A stretch of 64,000 nt of DNA, taken from NCBI GenBank assembly GCA_002419055.1, contig DIFI01000006.1, positions 228,585 to 292,584 on the forward strand, in the 5' to 3' direction. Positions 7,934 to 16,792 of the stretch are shown in pieces. Numbering within the stretch: position 1 is the stretch's first letter; each line of letters opens with the position of its first letter. The position numbers and the translations under genes are program-made. The notes beneath the pieces are model-generated. The model made no database searches and was not told the DNA's origin. It saw only the letters and a list, made by a program, of their open reading frames with translations. Source of the stretch: Peptococcaceae bacterium UBA5752. Lineage in GTDB: Bacteria > Bacillota > Dehalobacteriia > UBA4068.

Positions 7934-9769
7934 ATGTGCAAAGAGCCGGAAATCAATGATAAGGAGCAAAAAGAAATATTTTCATTCCTAAAAAGTTTAG
8001 TTAGTAAGAGAAAAATTAAAATCTCTAATCTAAAAAATTTAGGCAGTAAGGGAGCAGCTATAAGCTCCTTTATAAAAAAATTAAGTATCAAGAAGAAAAT
8101 CATTCTGATTGCAGTCATTGCATTGCTGGTTATTTTTAGTGCCACGCAAATTTTTGGCCAAACAAAAAGTGATACTTCTGTAGAATATCAGACAGCCACC
8201 GTAGAGACCGGTGATATCACCGTCACATTATCAGGCAGCGGAACTTTGGAGCCGGCAAATTCTTATACGGTTACCTCACTACTTGACGGTGAGATATTGT
8301 CCGATAGTTTTGAAGTCGGTGACGTCGTGGCAAAAGATGCTGTGCTCTATACTATTGACAGCTCCGACCTCACCACCAGTATTGAACAAGCCGAATTATC
8401 GCTTAAGCAGAGCCAAACAAACTATCAGCGCAAGCTGGAAAGCCTGGAAGACCTGAATGTGAAAGCAACCAGCAAAGGAACAGTTACAGAACTGAATGTA
8501 GAGAAAAACGATGAAGTTTCTGCCGGACAGACACTTGCAACAATAACTAATCGGGACACAATGGTTATAAAACTGCCTTTTTTGGCAGACGATGCCAAAC
8601 ATATTTCAGTTAATGCCAGTGCAAGTGTTACATTGTCCAGTACCTATGAGACTCTGACCGGTAAGGTTACAAAGGTCAGCAGTGCCGATGTGGTACTTAC
8701 CGGTAACCGTATTGTCCGCTATGTTACGATTGAGGTCACAAACCCCGGCGCTTTAACGGAAGGCGCATACGCAACTGCCAGCGTGGGCAGCTACAGCTGC
8801 GTATTAAGCGCTGCCTTTTCCTATAAAAATCAAGTCACGATTACCGCACCGGCTGACGGTGAGGTAACGGCTGTCGATGTTAAAGAAGGCAGCAAAGTCA
8901 GTAAAAATCAAGTGCTGCTATCAATCAGCAGCGACTCTATATCGGATGAAGTCTCTAGCGCCTATAGTTCCCTTCAAAATGCAGAAATTTCTTTGCAAAA
9001 CCAATATGACAAGTTGGCAGACTATACCATAACTTCTCCCATTGAAGGAACAGTAATCGAAAAGCTATATAAGGCCGGCGACAATTTAGAGTCTGGTGAG
9101 ACGCTTTGCACTATTTACGACCTTTCATACCAAACTATGACATTGAACGTTGATGAATTGGATATCGGTGAGGCCGAGGTGGGGCAGGAAGTATCCATCA
9201 CAGCAGATGCAGTACCGGGTAAGACATACACCGGTATCGTGACAACCGTCAGCAAACTGGGGACTACCGCAGACAATGTTACAACTTATCCGGTGACGAT
9301 TCGTATTGATGAAACAGACGGACTACTGCCCGGAATGAACGTGGATTGTGAAATTGTAGTGTCCAATACTACAAACGTCCTGCGTGTTCCCGTCGCTGCG
9401 ATATCCCGCAATAATCAAGTGCTGGTAAAAGGCGTGAGCAGCGATGATAGTCCGCTCGATAGTTATGGCTATGAGACTGTGACCATTGGTGTCAGCAACG
9501 ATGATTATGTAGAAATCACAGATGGTCTGAAAGAAGGCGATGAAGTAGCCTACATTGTTGAGACATCCTCGTCAGGAACGACTACTGAAGCAAGTACGAG
9601 TCTATTTGGCGGAGGCGGAGGCACAGTAGGCGGAGGCACAGTAGGCGGAGGCACAGTAGGCGGGGGCACAGCAGGCGGAGGCACAGCAGGCGGAGGCGGC
9701 GGGACCCCCCCTAGCGGCAGTGGTGGCATGCCAAGCGGAGGCAGCGGTGGCGGCCCTGCCGGAAATTGA
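7934..9769 (+). CDS. HlyD/MacA-like efflux adaptor protein with Gly-rich tail
   Basis: Membrane-fusion/adaptor component of a MacAB-type ABC exporter in a Gram-positive setting. There is one membrane segment near the N-terminus (KKIILIAVIALLVIFSATQI), then an extracellular part with two biotinyl-lipoyl-like halves (around VTSLLDGEILSDSFEVGDVV and ITSPIEGTVIEKLYKAGDNL), coiled-coil stretches (LSLKQSQTNYQRKLESL; SLQNAEISLQNQYDKL) and beta-barrel domains. The last 50 residues are Gly-rich, built from GGGTV/GGGTA repeats. Start taken at the ATG at 7934, nine bases after GAAAGG; an upstream in-frame ATG at 7901 has no ribosome site. It is followed by the ATPase gene after 8 bp, so the genes form one operon. 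Confidence 0.88.
   Translation: MCKEPEINDKEQKEIFSFLKSLVSKRKIKISNLKNLGSKGAAISSFIKKLSIKKKIILIAVIALLVIFSATQIFGQTKSDTSVEYQTATVETGDITVTLSGSGTLEPANSYTVTSLLDGEILSDSFEVGDVVAKDAVLYTIDSSDLTTSIEQAELSLKQSQTNYQRKLESLEDLNVKATSKGTVTELNVEKNDEVSAGQTLATITNRDTMVIKLPFLADDAKHISVNASASVTLSSTYETLTGKVTKVSSADVVLTGNRIVRYVTIEVTNPGALTEGAYATASVGSYSCVLSAAFSYKNQVTITAPADGEVTAVDVKEGSKVSKNQVLLSISSDSISDEVSSAYSSLQNAEISLQNQYDKLADYTITSPIEGTVIEKLYKAGDNLESGETLCTIYDLSYQTMTLNVDELDIGEAEVGQEVSITADAVPGKTYTGIVTTVSKLGTTADNVTTYPVTIRIDETDGLLPGMNVDCEIVVSNTTNVLRVPVAAISRNNQVLVKGVSSDDSPLDSYGYETVTIGVSNDDYVEITDGLKEGDEVAYIVETSSSGTTTEASTSLFGGGGGTVGGGTVGGGTVGGGTAGGGTAGGGGGTPPSGSGGMPSGGSGGGPAGN
9614..9688 (+). repeat. Five 15-bp tandem repeats coding GGGTV/GGGTA
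   Basis: Unit GGCGGAGGCACAGTA, copies 1-3 identical, copy 4 with one change in each half, copy 5 ending ACAGCA. The units are in frame within the adaptor gene, so copy-number change would alter tail length by 5 residues without a frameshift. Such near-perfect repeats are typical slippage sites. Confidence 0.9.
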
Positions 9770-9777
9770 GGTGAGAA

Positions 9778-10518
9778 ATGACATCTATAATATCGTTTCA
9801 TAGTGTTTCAAAACACTATCAGATGGGTGATACGCTGGTAAAAGCTGCTGACGACATTTCAATGGAAATTCAACCGGGGGAGTTTGTAGCCATTGTCGGT
9901 AGATCCGGTTCCGGTAAATCCACCTGTATGAATATTATTGGTTGTTTGGACGTACCAACCATAGGTGAATATCTGTTGAATGGAGAAAATGTAGGAACCT
10001 TAAATAAAAACCAACTGGCGGAAATTCGCAACCGCATGCTGGGGTTTATCTTTCAGCAATATAATCTGCTTCCCAAGCTGACTGTGCTGGAAAATGTGGA
10101 AGTTCCACTGATGTATGCCGGATTATCCAAAGCGGAGCGTCGGCAAAAGGCAATGGAAGCTTTAGAAATGGTGGAACTGTCCGACAAATTAATCAACATG
10201 CCAAATCAGCTTTCCGGCGGCCAGCAACAACGTGTCTCTATTGCGCGGGCATTGGCGGGAAATCCGGCAATCATACTGGCGGATGAACCTACCGGTGCTT
10301 TGGACAGTAAAACCAGCCGTGATGTTTTGGGACTCCTTCAGGAGCTTCAAAAATCCGGCCATACAGTGGTACTGATTACCCATGACAACTCCATCGCTGT
10401 TACAGCGGAACGAATCATTCGACTGGAAGACGGTTGCGTGGTCTATGATGGGCTTTCTGATGCACCGGAAGCTGTGGTTATAAGTCAGTCTATCATGGAA
10501 GGAGGCACGCAATCGTGA
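9778..10518 (+). CDS. MacB/LolD-type ABC transporter ATP-binding protein
   Basis: ATPase of the exporter encoded with its neighbours; cytoplasmic, binds the permease. 246 residues with Walker A GRSGSGKST (about residues 41-49), Q-loop FIFQQYNLLP, signature LSGGQQQR, Walker B IILADEPTGALD and the switch histidine in LITHD. The GALD D-loop and the SGKSTCMNIIGCLD sequence are characteristic of the MacB/LolD subgroup, which drives mechanotransmission or efflux rather than import. GAGGTGAGAA precedes the ATG. The stop overlaps the permease start (GTGA), implying translational coupling. Confidence 0.95.
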   Translation: MTSIISFHSVSKHYQMGDTLVKAADDISMEIQPGEFVAIVGRSGSGKSTCMNIIGCLDVPTIGEYLLNGENVGTLNKNQLAEIRNRMLGFIFQQYNLLPKLTVLENVEVPLMYAGLSKAERRQKAMEALEMVELSDKLINMPNQLSGGQQQRVSIARALAGNPAIILADEPTGALDSKTSRDVLGLLQELQKSGHTVVLITHDNSIAVTAERIIRLEDGCVVYDGLSDAPEAVVISQSIMEGGTQS

Positions 10519-11711
10519 AGATTGGGGAGTCCATCCATCAAGCGTTAAAAAATATTGTATCCAGCAAAATGCGTGCTTTTCTAACCATGCTGGGCATCAT
10601 CATCGGTATTGCTGCAGTTATGGTTATTGTTGGGTTTGGCAATGGCATGGAAAACTACATGAAGGATCAATTTGAATCCATGGGTACCAATACTCTGACA
10701 GTAACAATTAATGGCCGTGGTTCCTCACGCAGTGTTTCCGAAGATGATATGTATCAGATTGTTGAGGATAACAGCGAATACCTTGACAAAATTTCACCCA
10801 CTGTATCTGTCTCAAGCACAGTTAAAATAGACACGGAAACTCTGGATTCCACTTCAGTCACCGGTGTAAATGAAGAATATTTTTCTATCAAAGATTATGG
10901 TATATCTGACGGTCGGGCTCTGCAATATCTTGATATGGTAAACCGTCAGCGGGTTTGTGTTGTCGGCGCATATATCGCACAGGAATATTACGCCGACGAT
11001 GCCGTTGGACAGAAAATCAGAATTGGCGGCAATAAATTCACCATCATTGGCGTACTGAATCAGCAGGTTGACGAGATGGAAGAGGGCAGTACCGATGATA
11101 TGATATTGCTGCCTTACACCACTGCGGCACGCGTTCTCTCGGCCGGTACAATCAGCAACTATACTATCATGCTTACATCAGAAGACTTTGAAACAGATGG
11201 CAAGGCTGCTATAGAGGACGCATTGTACAGTATTTTTGAATCGGAAGACGCCTATCGCATTACCAGTATGTCAGAGATGCTGGAAATGATGACAAGTATG
11301 ACCAATATTATAATTGCAATTATGACTGCCATTGCAGGGATTTCTCTGCTGGTTGGTGGCATTGGCATTATGAATATCATGCTGGTATCCGTTACCGAGC
11401 GCACTCGTGAGATCGGCATTCGCAAGGCTTTGGGAGCAAAAGAGCGGTTTATAATGACGCAGTTCGTGATTGAATCCGCTGTCATCAGCGCCATGGGCGG
11501 CTTGATCGGTATTGCGGCAGGCTATGGCATCTCTGCCATTGCAACACAGGTAGTTGGGGCGGTTCTTGATGTCAGTATGACGATAGTGCCTTCTGCAGCA
11601 TCCGTTGTGATTGCTTTCGGTATATCGGTAGCCATTGGAATTTTGTTTGGCTATTTACCCGCCAAAAAGGCCTCCCGGCTGAATCCTATTGACGCGCTGC
11701 GTTATGAATAA
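10515..11711 (+). CDS. MacB/FtsX-type ABC transporter permease
   Basis: Permease of the exporter, 398 residues, starting with GTG that overlaps the stop of the ATPase gene. Layout: one membrane segment near residues 18-40 (MLGIIIGIAAVMVIVGFG), a large extracellular MacB-type periplasmic-core domain (about 45-260), and three membrane segments in the C-terminal FtsX domain (MTAIAGISLLVGGIGIMNIM; a segment around VISAMGGLIGIAAGYG; a last one around VVIAFGISVAIGILFGYLPA). The coupling motif SVTERTREIGIRKALGA is intact. Substrate unknown: peptide, antibiotic or lipid are all possible. Confidence 0.94.
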   Translation: MKIGESIHQALKNIVSSKMRAFLTMLGIIIGIAAVMVIVGFGNGMENYMKDQFESMGTNTLTVTINGRGSSRSVSEDDMYQIVEDNSEYLDKISPTVSVSSTVKIDTETLDSTSVTGVNEEYFSIKDYGISDGRALQYLDMVNRQRVCVVGAYIAQEYYADDAVGQKIRIGGNKFTIIGVLNQQVDEMEEGSTDDMILLPYTTAARVLSAGTISNYTIMLTSEDFETDGKAAIEDALYSIFESEDAYRITSMSEMLEMMTSMTNIIIAIMTAIAGISLLVGGIGIMNIMLVSVTERTREIGIRKALGAKERFIMTQFVIESAVISAMGGLIGIAAGYGISAIATQVVGAVLDVSMTIVPSAASVVIAFGISVAIGILFGYLPAKKASRLNPIDALRYE

Positions 11712-11726
11712 CAAGGAGTGAACTAT

Positions 11727-13601
11727 ATGAAACGAATACTATTGCTTGTTTTGGCCATCTGTGTGATCTGCTCAACGTTTGCTGTTCCGGCGCAGGCTGC
11801 TGAAAATAGCGGCGTAGAAGATACTATCAAAGCGCTCGGCATAATGACCGGTGATACAAATGGTAATATGAATCTCAGTTCCTATGTAACTCGGGCGGAA
11901 TTTGCCAAGATGCTGGTGATGGCATCCAGTTACAAGGATACAGTTGAGGAAGGGACCGGGCTTTCTGTGTTCAGCGACGTAAAAAGCACTTACTGGGCAT
12001 CAGAATACATAAGGATTGCAGTAGAACAGGGCTGGTTTACAGGTTATACGGATGGCACATTCCGACCCGGTAATAATATTAAACTGGAAGAAGCTGCTAC
12101 AACTGTCCTGCGTCTATTGGGTTATTCCGACAGTGATCTGGCCGGAACTTTCCCGGCTGCACAAATCGCTAAATACAAAGCATTGGGACTTGATAATCTG
12201 GTTTCAAAGTCAAAAGGTGCATTGCTAACCAGGCAGGACTGTATTTACATTTTTTATAACTTGATGACAGCTAAGACAATCGATGGCAGTACCTATGCCA
12301 CCACTTTGGGATACAGCTTAACGACATCCGGAGAGTTGGATTATACGGCTTTGGTAACTGCTAATCTAGAGGGTCCTTATACTATTAGCAGTAGCGGCCT
12401 CACGCTCCCATTTTCTACCGATAGTAATGTGACGGTCTATAAAAACGGCACAAAGGCGGAGTTGAGTGATGCGGATATTTATGACGTCTATTATTACAAC
12501 AGTAATTTGCGATCCGTGTATCTTTATAGCAATCGGGTAACAGGAACATATACGGCAGCAAGCCCGAGTGTTGTTTCACCTACCACAGCTACCGTTGCAG
12601 GAAATTCTTATACCATTGGAACTTCTTCAGCAGCCTATAAGCTATCTACCATGGGCGAATTTACAGTTGGCGACACGTTGACGCTGCTGTTAGGAATGGA
12701 TGGCTCTGTGGCCGATGTCGTGGATATCACAGAACTAACGGCTACCTATTACGGTGTTGTAACTGGCAATAGCTCTGAAAGCTATACTACGGAATCCGGC
12801 ACAACCTCCGTCAGCAATACGGTACAGGTTGCCTGTACCGACGGTGTTGTTCGCAATTTAAGCTGCAGCTCCACATACACAGTTGGTTCGGTGATAATGG
12901 TTAAATATGATGACGGAGAAACCACCGTACAAAAAGTCACGGAAAAATCCATCTCCGGCACAATCAACGAAAGCGGTACTCAAATCGGTAGTACCAAATT
13001 TGCCAACAATGTAAAAATTATTGATACCGACACCAGCGGTAATTATCTGCGCATATACCCCTCTCGTCTGGCCGGATATACTATCAGCAGCAGTTATGTG
13101 CGTTGGTATCTATTGGACGGCAGCGGAAATATTACAGATTTGATATTAAAAAATGCCACCGGAGATATGTACAGCTATGGTATATTGACATCTGTAAGTG
13201 AAGTATCAAGCGGATCCGGTGAATCTATTAGTTTATCCGGCAAATACAGCTATATAATTAATGGTAGCAGCAATACACTTAATACCAGCAAAATACTATT
13301 TGGCGTCGAGACCGGCCCGGCCCGTTTTATTATCACCGACGGAAGTATCAGTGGTATGAAAAACCTCACCGCAGTGAAGGTAAACTCCATTGGAACAACC
13401 ACTTTGACCGGTAAAAACAGCACGACCTATGATATTTCAGAGTATGTACAGGTATATCTTGAAACGGACAATGATGAATATTCTCTGGTGAGCCTGTCAA
13501 CAATTGCCGATACCAGCGATTACACTCTGACGGCGTATTACGATAATTTGGGATACGCAACCGGTAATATGATACGTGTTATTGTTGCAAAAGAAAAATA
13601 A
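11727..13601 (+). CDS. Exported S-layer-homology (SLH) domain protein
   Basis: Secreted cell-wall-attached protein of 624 residues. A signal peptide is clear (MKRILLLVLAICVICSTFAV, cut after PAQA). Residues about 30-175 hold three SLH repeats (VTRAEFAKMLVMAS; YWASEYIRIAVEQGWFTGYT with DGTFRP; LLTRQDCIYIFYNLMT), which bind pyruvylated secondary wall polymer. The rest is Ser/Thr-rich beta-type sequence with no recognised enzyme motif. AAGGAG lies nine bases before the ATG; a GTG at 11718 is too close to it. It is 15 bp after the permease gene with no terminator between, so it is the fourth gene of the efflux operon and may connect the exporter to the wall. Confidence 0.88.
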   Translation: MKRILLLVLAICVICSTFAVPAQAAENSGVEDTIKALGIMTGDTNGNMNLSSYVTRAEFAKMLVMASSYKDTVEEGTGLSVFSDVKSTYWASEYIRIAVEQGWFTGYTDGTFRPGNNIKLEEAATTVLRLLGYSDSDLAGTFPAAQIAKYKALGLDNLVSKSKGALLTRQDCIYIFYNLMTAKTIDGSTYATTLGYSLTTSGELDYTALVTANLEGPYTISSSGLTLPFSTDSNVTVYKNGTKAELSDADIYDVYYYNSNLRSVYLYSNRVTGTYTAASPSVVSPTTATVAGNSYTIGTSSAAYKLSTMGEFTVGDTLTLLLGMDGSVADVVDITELTATYYGVVTGNSSESYTTESGTTSVSNTVQVACTDGVVRNLSCSSTYTVGSVIMVKYDDGETTVQKVTEKSISGTINESGTQIGSTKFANNVKIIDTDTSGNYLRIYPSRLAGYTISSSYVRWYLLDGSGNITDLILKNATGDMYSYGILTSVSEVSSGSGESISLSGKYSYIINGSSNTLNTSKILFGVETGPARFIITDGSISGMKNLTAVKVNSIGTTTLTGKNSTTYDISEYVQVYLETDNDEYSLVSLSTIADTSDYTLTAYYDNLGYATGNMIRVIVAKEK

Positions 13602-13651
13602 TACTGCTTAAACAGCAATAAAATCTAAATAATCAGCACATTTAAAGTATC

Positions 13652-13685
13652 AAAAAAGCTCTGGTTTTTAAACCAGAGCTTTTTT
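13652..13685. terminator. Bidirectional terminator between convergent genes
   Basis: AAAAAAGCTCTGGTTT and AAACCAGAGCTTTTTT form a perfect inverted repeat with A and T tracts on both sides, so it can terminate the efflux operon (+) and the SseB-domain gene (-). Confidence 0.9.
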
Positions 13686-13713
13686 ACACGGCGGTTAATT
13701 TCTCTTCAAACTA

Positions 13714-14637
13714 CTATTGAAGATAATTCTTTAGCTCGCCAAACATTACCTTTGTGTCCTTTTGACCAATCTGATCTTTAATATTCACAGTTTCTGTTGT
13801 TTTGATTCCAACAGTTTCTATAGCCTTGAGCATATCTGCAGTAATAATAATATTAACGCCAAATGGATTTATAGTAATTCCATCTGCATGTGATATAAAG
13901 TGCTTCATATCATTAAAACTTACAATTATTCCGCTGTATTTATGCTCTGTGTCAAACTTCCGCAGTTCTGTCCAATCTGTGAAAAAGGGATAAAAATGCT
14001 GATTAGTGACATTTGTTATCAGCGGAAAGAACATGACACTATTCTCTTTATCAATACACTCGACGGTAGCTTTATTTGTCTTTTCCGTTTTACACTGGCT
14101 TGTATCCATTACAAGAAGATACTTTGCACTGTATATCTCTTTGAAAAACTGATATTCCATTTCTCTAGTCGCCTTTTTAATGGCATAATGTTGAAAAAAG
14201 TTGTTTGCGGCGCAAAGAAGTGATGGATTAAATATTGGCTTGTTTATTTCCGGAACATCAAAAAACTCCGGTTTATCAATTACATCAAACAGACTCAATT
14301 TTAGATAATGCTGACCATTATTAATCACAAGAAGTTCAAAACCGCTTCTGAAAATGTCTCTAAACATTGTCATTCTGTCTGATAAGTTGTTTTCAATTAA
14401 TGTTACTTGTATCTTCTGCTGTAATATATAATCCTGAAAATTATCGTAAAATGCCTTTTCGGTAAAAATATATGCCGCCGGTCTGTCATCTTCAAAGTCA
14501 AGAAAACAATTCTCAGTATAAGGAGAACAGGCAATCCACAGGGTTTCCTGTTCTTTTAATGCCTGAATTACTTTTTGATACGTATCTGTTGATTTGTCAT
14601 TACTATATTGTTTAATAAGTTGTTGAATTGTCTGCAT
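13714..14637 (-). CDS. SseB-domain protein
   Basis: Cytoplasmic protein of 307 residues. The C-terminal half (about 165-290) fits the SseB N-terminal-domain family: YLLVMDTSQ, VMFFPLITN, YPFFTDWTELRKF, a strand ending in SFNDM, and DGITINPFGVNIII. The N-terminal half (about 20-150) looks like a weaker second copy of the same fold (TLWIACSPYTEN, AAYIFTEKAFYDNF, ELLVINNGQHYLKLS). In Salmonella SseB was named for enhanced serine sensitivity; no firm function exists for Firmicute members. AGGAGA stands 6 bases before the ATG. Single gene, convergent with the efflux operon. Confidence 0.7.
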   Translation of the reverse strand: MQTIQQLIKQYSNDKSTDTYQKVIQALKEQETLWIACSPYTENCFLDFEDDRPAAYIFTEKAFYDNFQDYILQQKIQVTLIENNLSDRMTMFRDIFRSGFELLVINNGQHYLKLSLFDVIDKPEFFDVPEINKPIFNPSLLCAANNFFQHYAIKKATREMEYQFFKEIYSAKYLLVMDTSQCKTEKTNKATVECIDKENSVMFFPLITNVTNQHFYPFFTDWTELRKFDTEHKYSGIIVSFNDMKHFISHADGITINPFGVNIIITADMLKAIETVGIKTTETVNIKDQIGQKDTKVMFGELKNYLQ

Positions 14638-14796
14638 ATATTCTCCTGATTATCTTGCTGTTTAATAGTTTATTAGAAACACATACAGAATAATACATTA
14701 TTTTGTTTTTGGCAATTATTTGACAAAAAGAATAATAGCCTTTTATATTAAAAGTCTTTTGATTAAGAACAATACAACAAAAAGCGTAAATTATAT

Positions 14797-14823
14797 TTGA
14801 CATTTTATCTAATATATTATACT
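14797..14823 (+). promoter_or_regulatory. Predicted promoter of the XRE regulator
   Basis: TTGACA, 15 bp spacer, TATACT, ending 20 bp upstream of the ATG at 14844. Both hexamers match consensus well although the spacer is short. Confidence 0.5.
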
Positions 14824-14843
14824 ATTGTTTTAGAGGTGGTGCT

Positions 14844-15050
14844 ATGGTTAAGAATCTAAAACTTAAATCTGCGCGGGCTGCGAAAGATATGTCACAAAAA
14901 GACATAGCAGAAGCGGTTGGCGTAACAAGGCAGACGATCAACGCTATTGAAAATGGGGATTATAATCCATCAATTAAGCTTTGCATTTCTATTTGTAAAG
15001 TTTTAGGTAGGAGTCTTAACGAAATTTTTTGGGAGGAAGACAATGATTAA
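14844..15050 (+). CDS. Small XRE-family (Cro/CI-type) transcriptional regulator
   Basis: A 68-residue protein consisting of little more than a helix-turn-helix domain: SARAAKDMSQKDIAEAVGVT followed by RQTINAIENGDYNPSIKLC, closest to the YozG/YgzD-type small regulators. GAGGTGGTGCT precedes the ATG. It overlaps by 8 bp with a membrane-protein gene, an arrangement common for this subgroup, in which the regulator controls its own membrane partner. Confidence 0.9.
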   Translation: MVKNLKLKSARAAKDMSQKDIAEAVGVTRQTINAIENGDYNPSIKLCISICKVLGRSLNEIFWEEDND

Positions 15051-15486
15051 ATCAGATAAGAATGGTTTGGATGAAATGCAAAAAGCAATAAGGAATAAGA
15101 TCGGCAATCAATCATTCATGTTGGTGTCTTATCTTCTTTTACTGGATATCGGTTTGTATGGTTTTGGTGTACGATGGCTTGCTTATCCGGTAAATGTGAT
15201 GGTTATTATTATCGTATGTATGAGTATTTATTTGGCCAGAATCATTGCACATAATTCATACCTTCCCCCGCAATCACAAAAATCAAAACCAATCGTATGG
15301 CTGGCTTTAATTATTATATTCGCTGTTATTTTGGCAATAGCAGTGGCAATGTTTTACGGAAAATTAGCATTTTTACAGACTGTAAACAACTCCGATAATT
15401 CGGCAATTATCTTATTCATTGTTTCCTTGATTGGTTTGGTTATTGCTTTGATTGTGACTGTTATTAAAAGAAACGATAACAAATAA
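15043..15486 (+). CDS. Small membrane protein (DUF6773-like), partner of the XRE regulator
   Basis: 147 residues, N-terminal motif DEMQKAIRNKIGNQSFM, then four hydrophobic segments (about 24-42, 48-67, 85-108 and 124-142) and a basic tail. The N-terminal motif and size match the DUF6773 family usually encoded right after a short XRE regulator. Start at ATG 15043 within the regulator gene, with GGGAGGAAG 6-10 bases ahead. Function unknown; co-expression with the regulator is inferred from the overlap. Confidence 0.75.
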   Translation: MIKSDKNGLDEMQKAIRNKIGNQSFMLVSYLLLLDIGLYGFGVRWLAYPVNVMVIIIVCMSIYLARIIAHNSYLPPQSQKSKPIVWLALIIIFAVILAIAVAMFYGKLAFLQTVNNSDNSAIILFIVSLIGLVIALIVTVIKRNDNK

Positions 15487-15530
15487 TTTACACAGAAGAC
15501 GCGAAATAAAATTAATACTAAATATATAAA

Positions 15531-15575
15531 AAGCTGTCAGTTGCATTCTTACAACTGACAGCTTAAAAATTAAAT
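15531..15575. terminator. Hairpin terminator, mainly for the minus-strand pentapeptide gene
   Basis: AAGCTGTCAGTTG / CAACTGACAGCTT, 13 bp perfect stem with an 8-base loop. On the minus strand it is followed by TTTTTATATATTT; on the plus strand the tail is AAAAATTAAAT. It therefore mainly ends the minus-strand unit and may also stop the plus-strand one. Confidence 0.75.
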
Positions 15576-15598
15576 AAGTAATTTTATTAATCACCGCT

Positions 15599-16318
15599 TT
15601 ATATTACCTTAACATTTGTCAAATTCGCCTTGCAACCTTTTAGCATAGCAAAAGTCAGTTTATCCATCATTGCACCATCAAAATTAGCTTTTTTTGCATC
15701 AGTCCAGCGAAATGATACATTTTTAAATATAGCATTGATAAAAGACGTCCCTGCTAAACCGGTTTTATTAAAATGTGTGCCTATAAGCGTTTGGTTATCA
15801 AAACTCACACCGGATAGATCCGAGCTGTCAAAATTAGTATTTTCCAGTATGCTGTTTAGAAAGCTCGTGGTTTTAAGGTCGCACATAATCAATTTTGCTC
15901 CGGTAAGATTGGCATTATTAAATTTTACCTGGCGAAGATCGCAACAGCGGAAGGTGCAGTTGATCAAATCCGAATCACTAAAATCAGAACCTTTGAGGTT
16001 GCTATAATCAAATTTTCCGGTACGTGCGCTTATCCTCTTAAAATCAGAATTCCTTAGGTCAATTTTAGAAAAATCCATACCTGTTATTTGCTGCAGTTCT
16101 CTTGTCTTAACAGCAATGCTACCTATGATTTCACGAATATCTCCAATCGAATCGATGACCTTTTGGTAAGCTGTTTTATCATCATAACCATCTTTTTTTA
16201 AATCTTCGAGTTTATCCTGTAGATCTCTCAGCATTTCTTCTTTTAATTCCCTTACGGTACGCACATCTTCATAGGGAGAAAATACTTCATCCAAATACTT
16301 GTTTAACTTATCATTCAT
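15599..16318 (-). CDS. Pentapeptide-repeat protein with DUF1700-like N-terminal segment
   Basis: 239 residues. The first 75 (MNDKLNKYLDEVFSPY, then VRELKEEMLRDLQDKLEDL and YQKVIDSIGDIREIIGSI) resemble the permease-prefix/DUF1700 segment that often follows PadR genes. About 95-235 is a right-handed pentapeptide beta-helix with units such as SDFSD, NANLTGAKL, SSDLSGVSF and GLAGTSF. No membrane segment is seen. Start taken at ATG 16318, eight bases after AGGTGG; an ATG at 16324 is too close to that site. It follows the padR gene by 17 bp, so they are one operon and it is the likely target of that regulator. Confidence 0.82.
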   Translation of the reverse strand: MNDKLNKYLDEVFSPYEDVRTVRELKEEMLRDLQDKLEDLKKDGYDDKTAYQKVIDSIGDIREIIGSIAVKTRELQQITGMDFSKIDLRNSDFKRISARTGKFDYSNLKGSDFSDSDLINCTFRCCDLRQVKFNNANLTGAKLIMCDLKTTSFLNSILENTNFDSSDLSGVSFDNQTLIGTHFNKTGLAGTSFINAIFKNVSFRWTDAKKANFDGAMMDKLTFAMLKGCKANLTNVKVI

Positions 16319-16335
16319 TTTCATTACCACCTTTC

Positions 16336-16665
16336 TCACAGCAATTGATCTAAAATACGCTTTGCGTTTTGCCAATTATCCTTGTTTTCAAAATAAGTCT
16401 TTTGTCCTTTTTCGGTAATTTTGTAGTATTTTCGCCTTCCACCTTGGGTTTCATCACCCCAATAGGAAATGATACAACCCTCGCTCTCCAGTCTTTTGAG
16501 GCTGGAATACATGGTCGCTTCTTTAATATCATACTCACCGCCGGAATTTAAATGGACCAATTTTGAAATCTCGTAACCATATTGATCTTTGCTGAGCAAT
16601 AACTTCAAAATTATCGTATCCGTGTGCCCTCTTAGTAAATCCGAGGACATAATACTTCCAACCAT
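16336..16665 (-). CDS. PadR-family transcriptional regulator
   Basis: 109-residue winged-helix regulator: LRGHTDTIILKLLLSKDQYG, YEISKLV, then YDIKEATMYSSLKRLESEGC, GRRKYYKITEKGQ and a C-terminal dimerisation helix. This is the short PadR-s2 type, usually an autorepressor. GGAGGTGTAAAT directly precedes the ATG. It is divergent from the molybdenum hydroxylase genes (128 bp between starts), but the adjacent pentapeptide gene in the same operon is the more likely target. Confidence 0.92.
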   Translation of the reverse strand: MVGSIMSSDLLRGHTDTIILKLLLSKDQYGYEISKLVHLNSGGEYDIKEATMYSSLKRLESEGCIISYWGDETQGGRRKYYKITEKGQKTYFENKDNWQNAKRILDQLL

Positions 16666-16792
16666 ATTTACACCTCCGTAGCTACAGCATACACTATATT
16701 ACCATGCCTGTCTATGTAATGTTTTTGCCGAAGTAATTTCGGTGTATATGATGGGATGGCTTTTGAAATAATAAAGCTGGGAGGATTTTCAT

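Noticed and set aside
9614..9688. CRISPR-like repetition
   Set aside because: The repeats are contiguous 15-bp coding units without spacers.
9550..9801. Proline-rich open frames on the minus strand
   Set aside because: They are mirror readings of the Gly-rich repeat of the adaptor gene and have no ribosome site.
14612..14803. 63-codon minus-strand frame upstream of the SseB-domain gene
   Set aside because: AT-rich, overlaps the start of a well-supported gene, no ribosome site or family resemblance.
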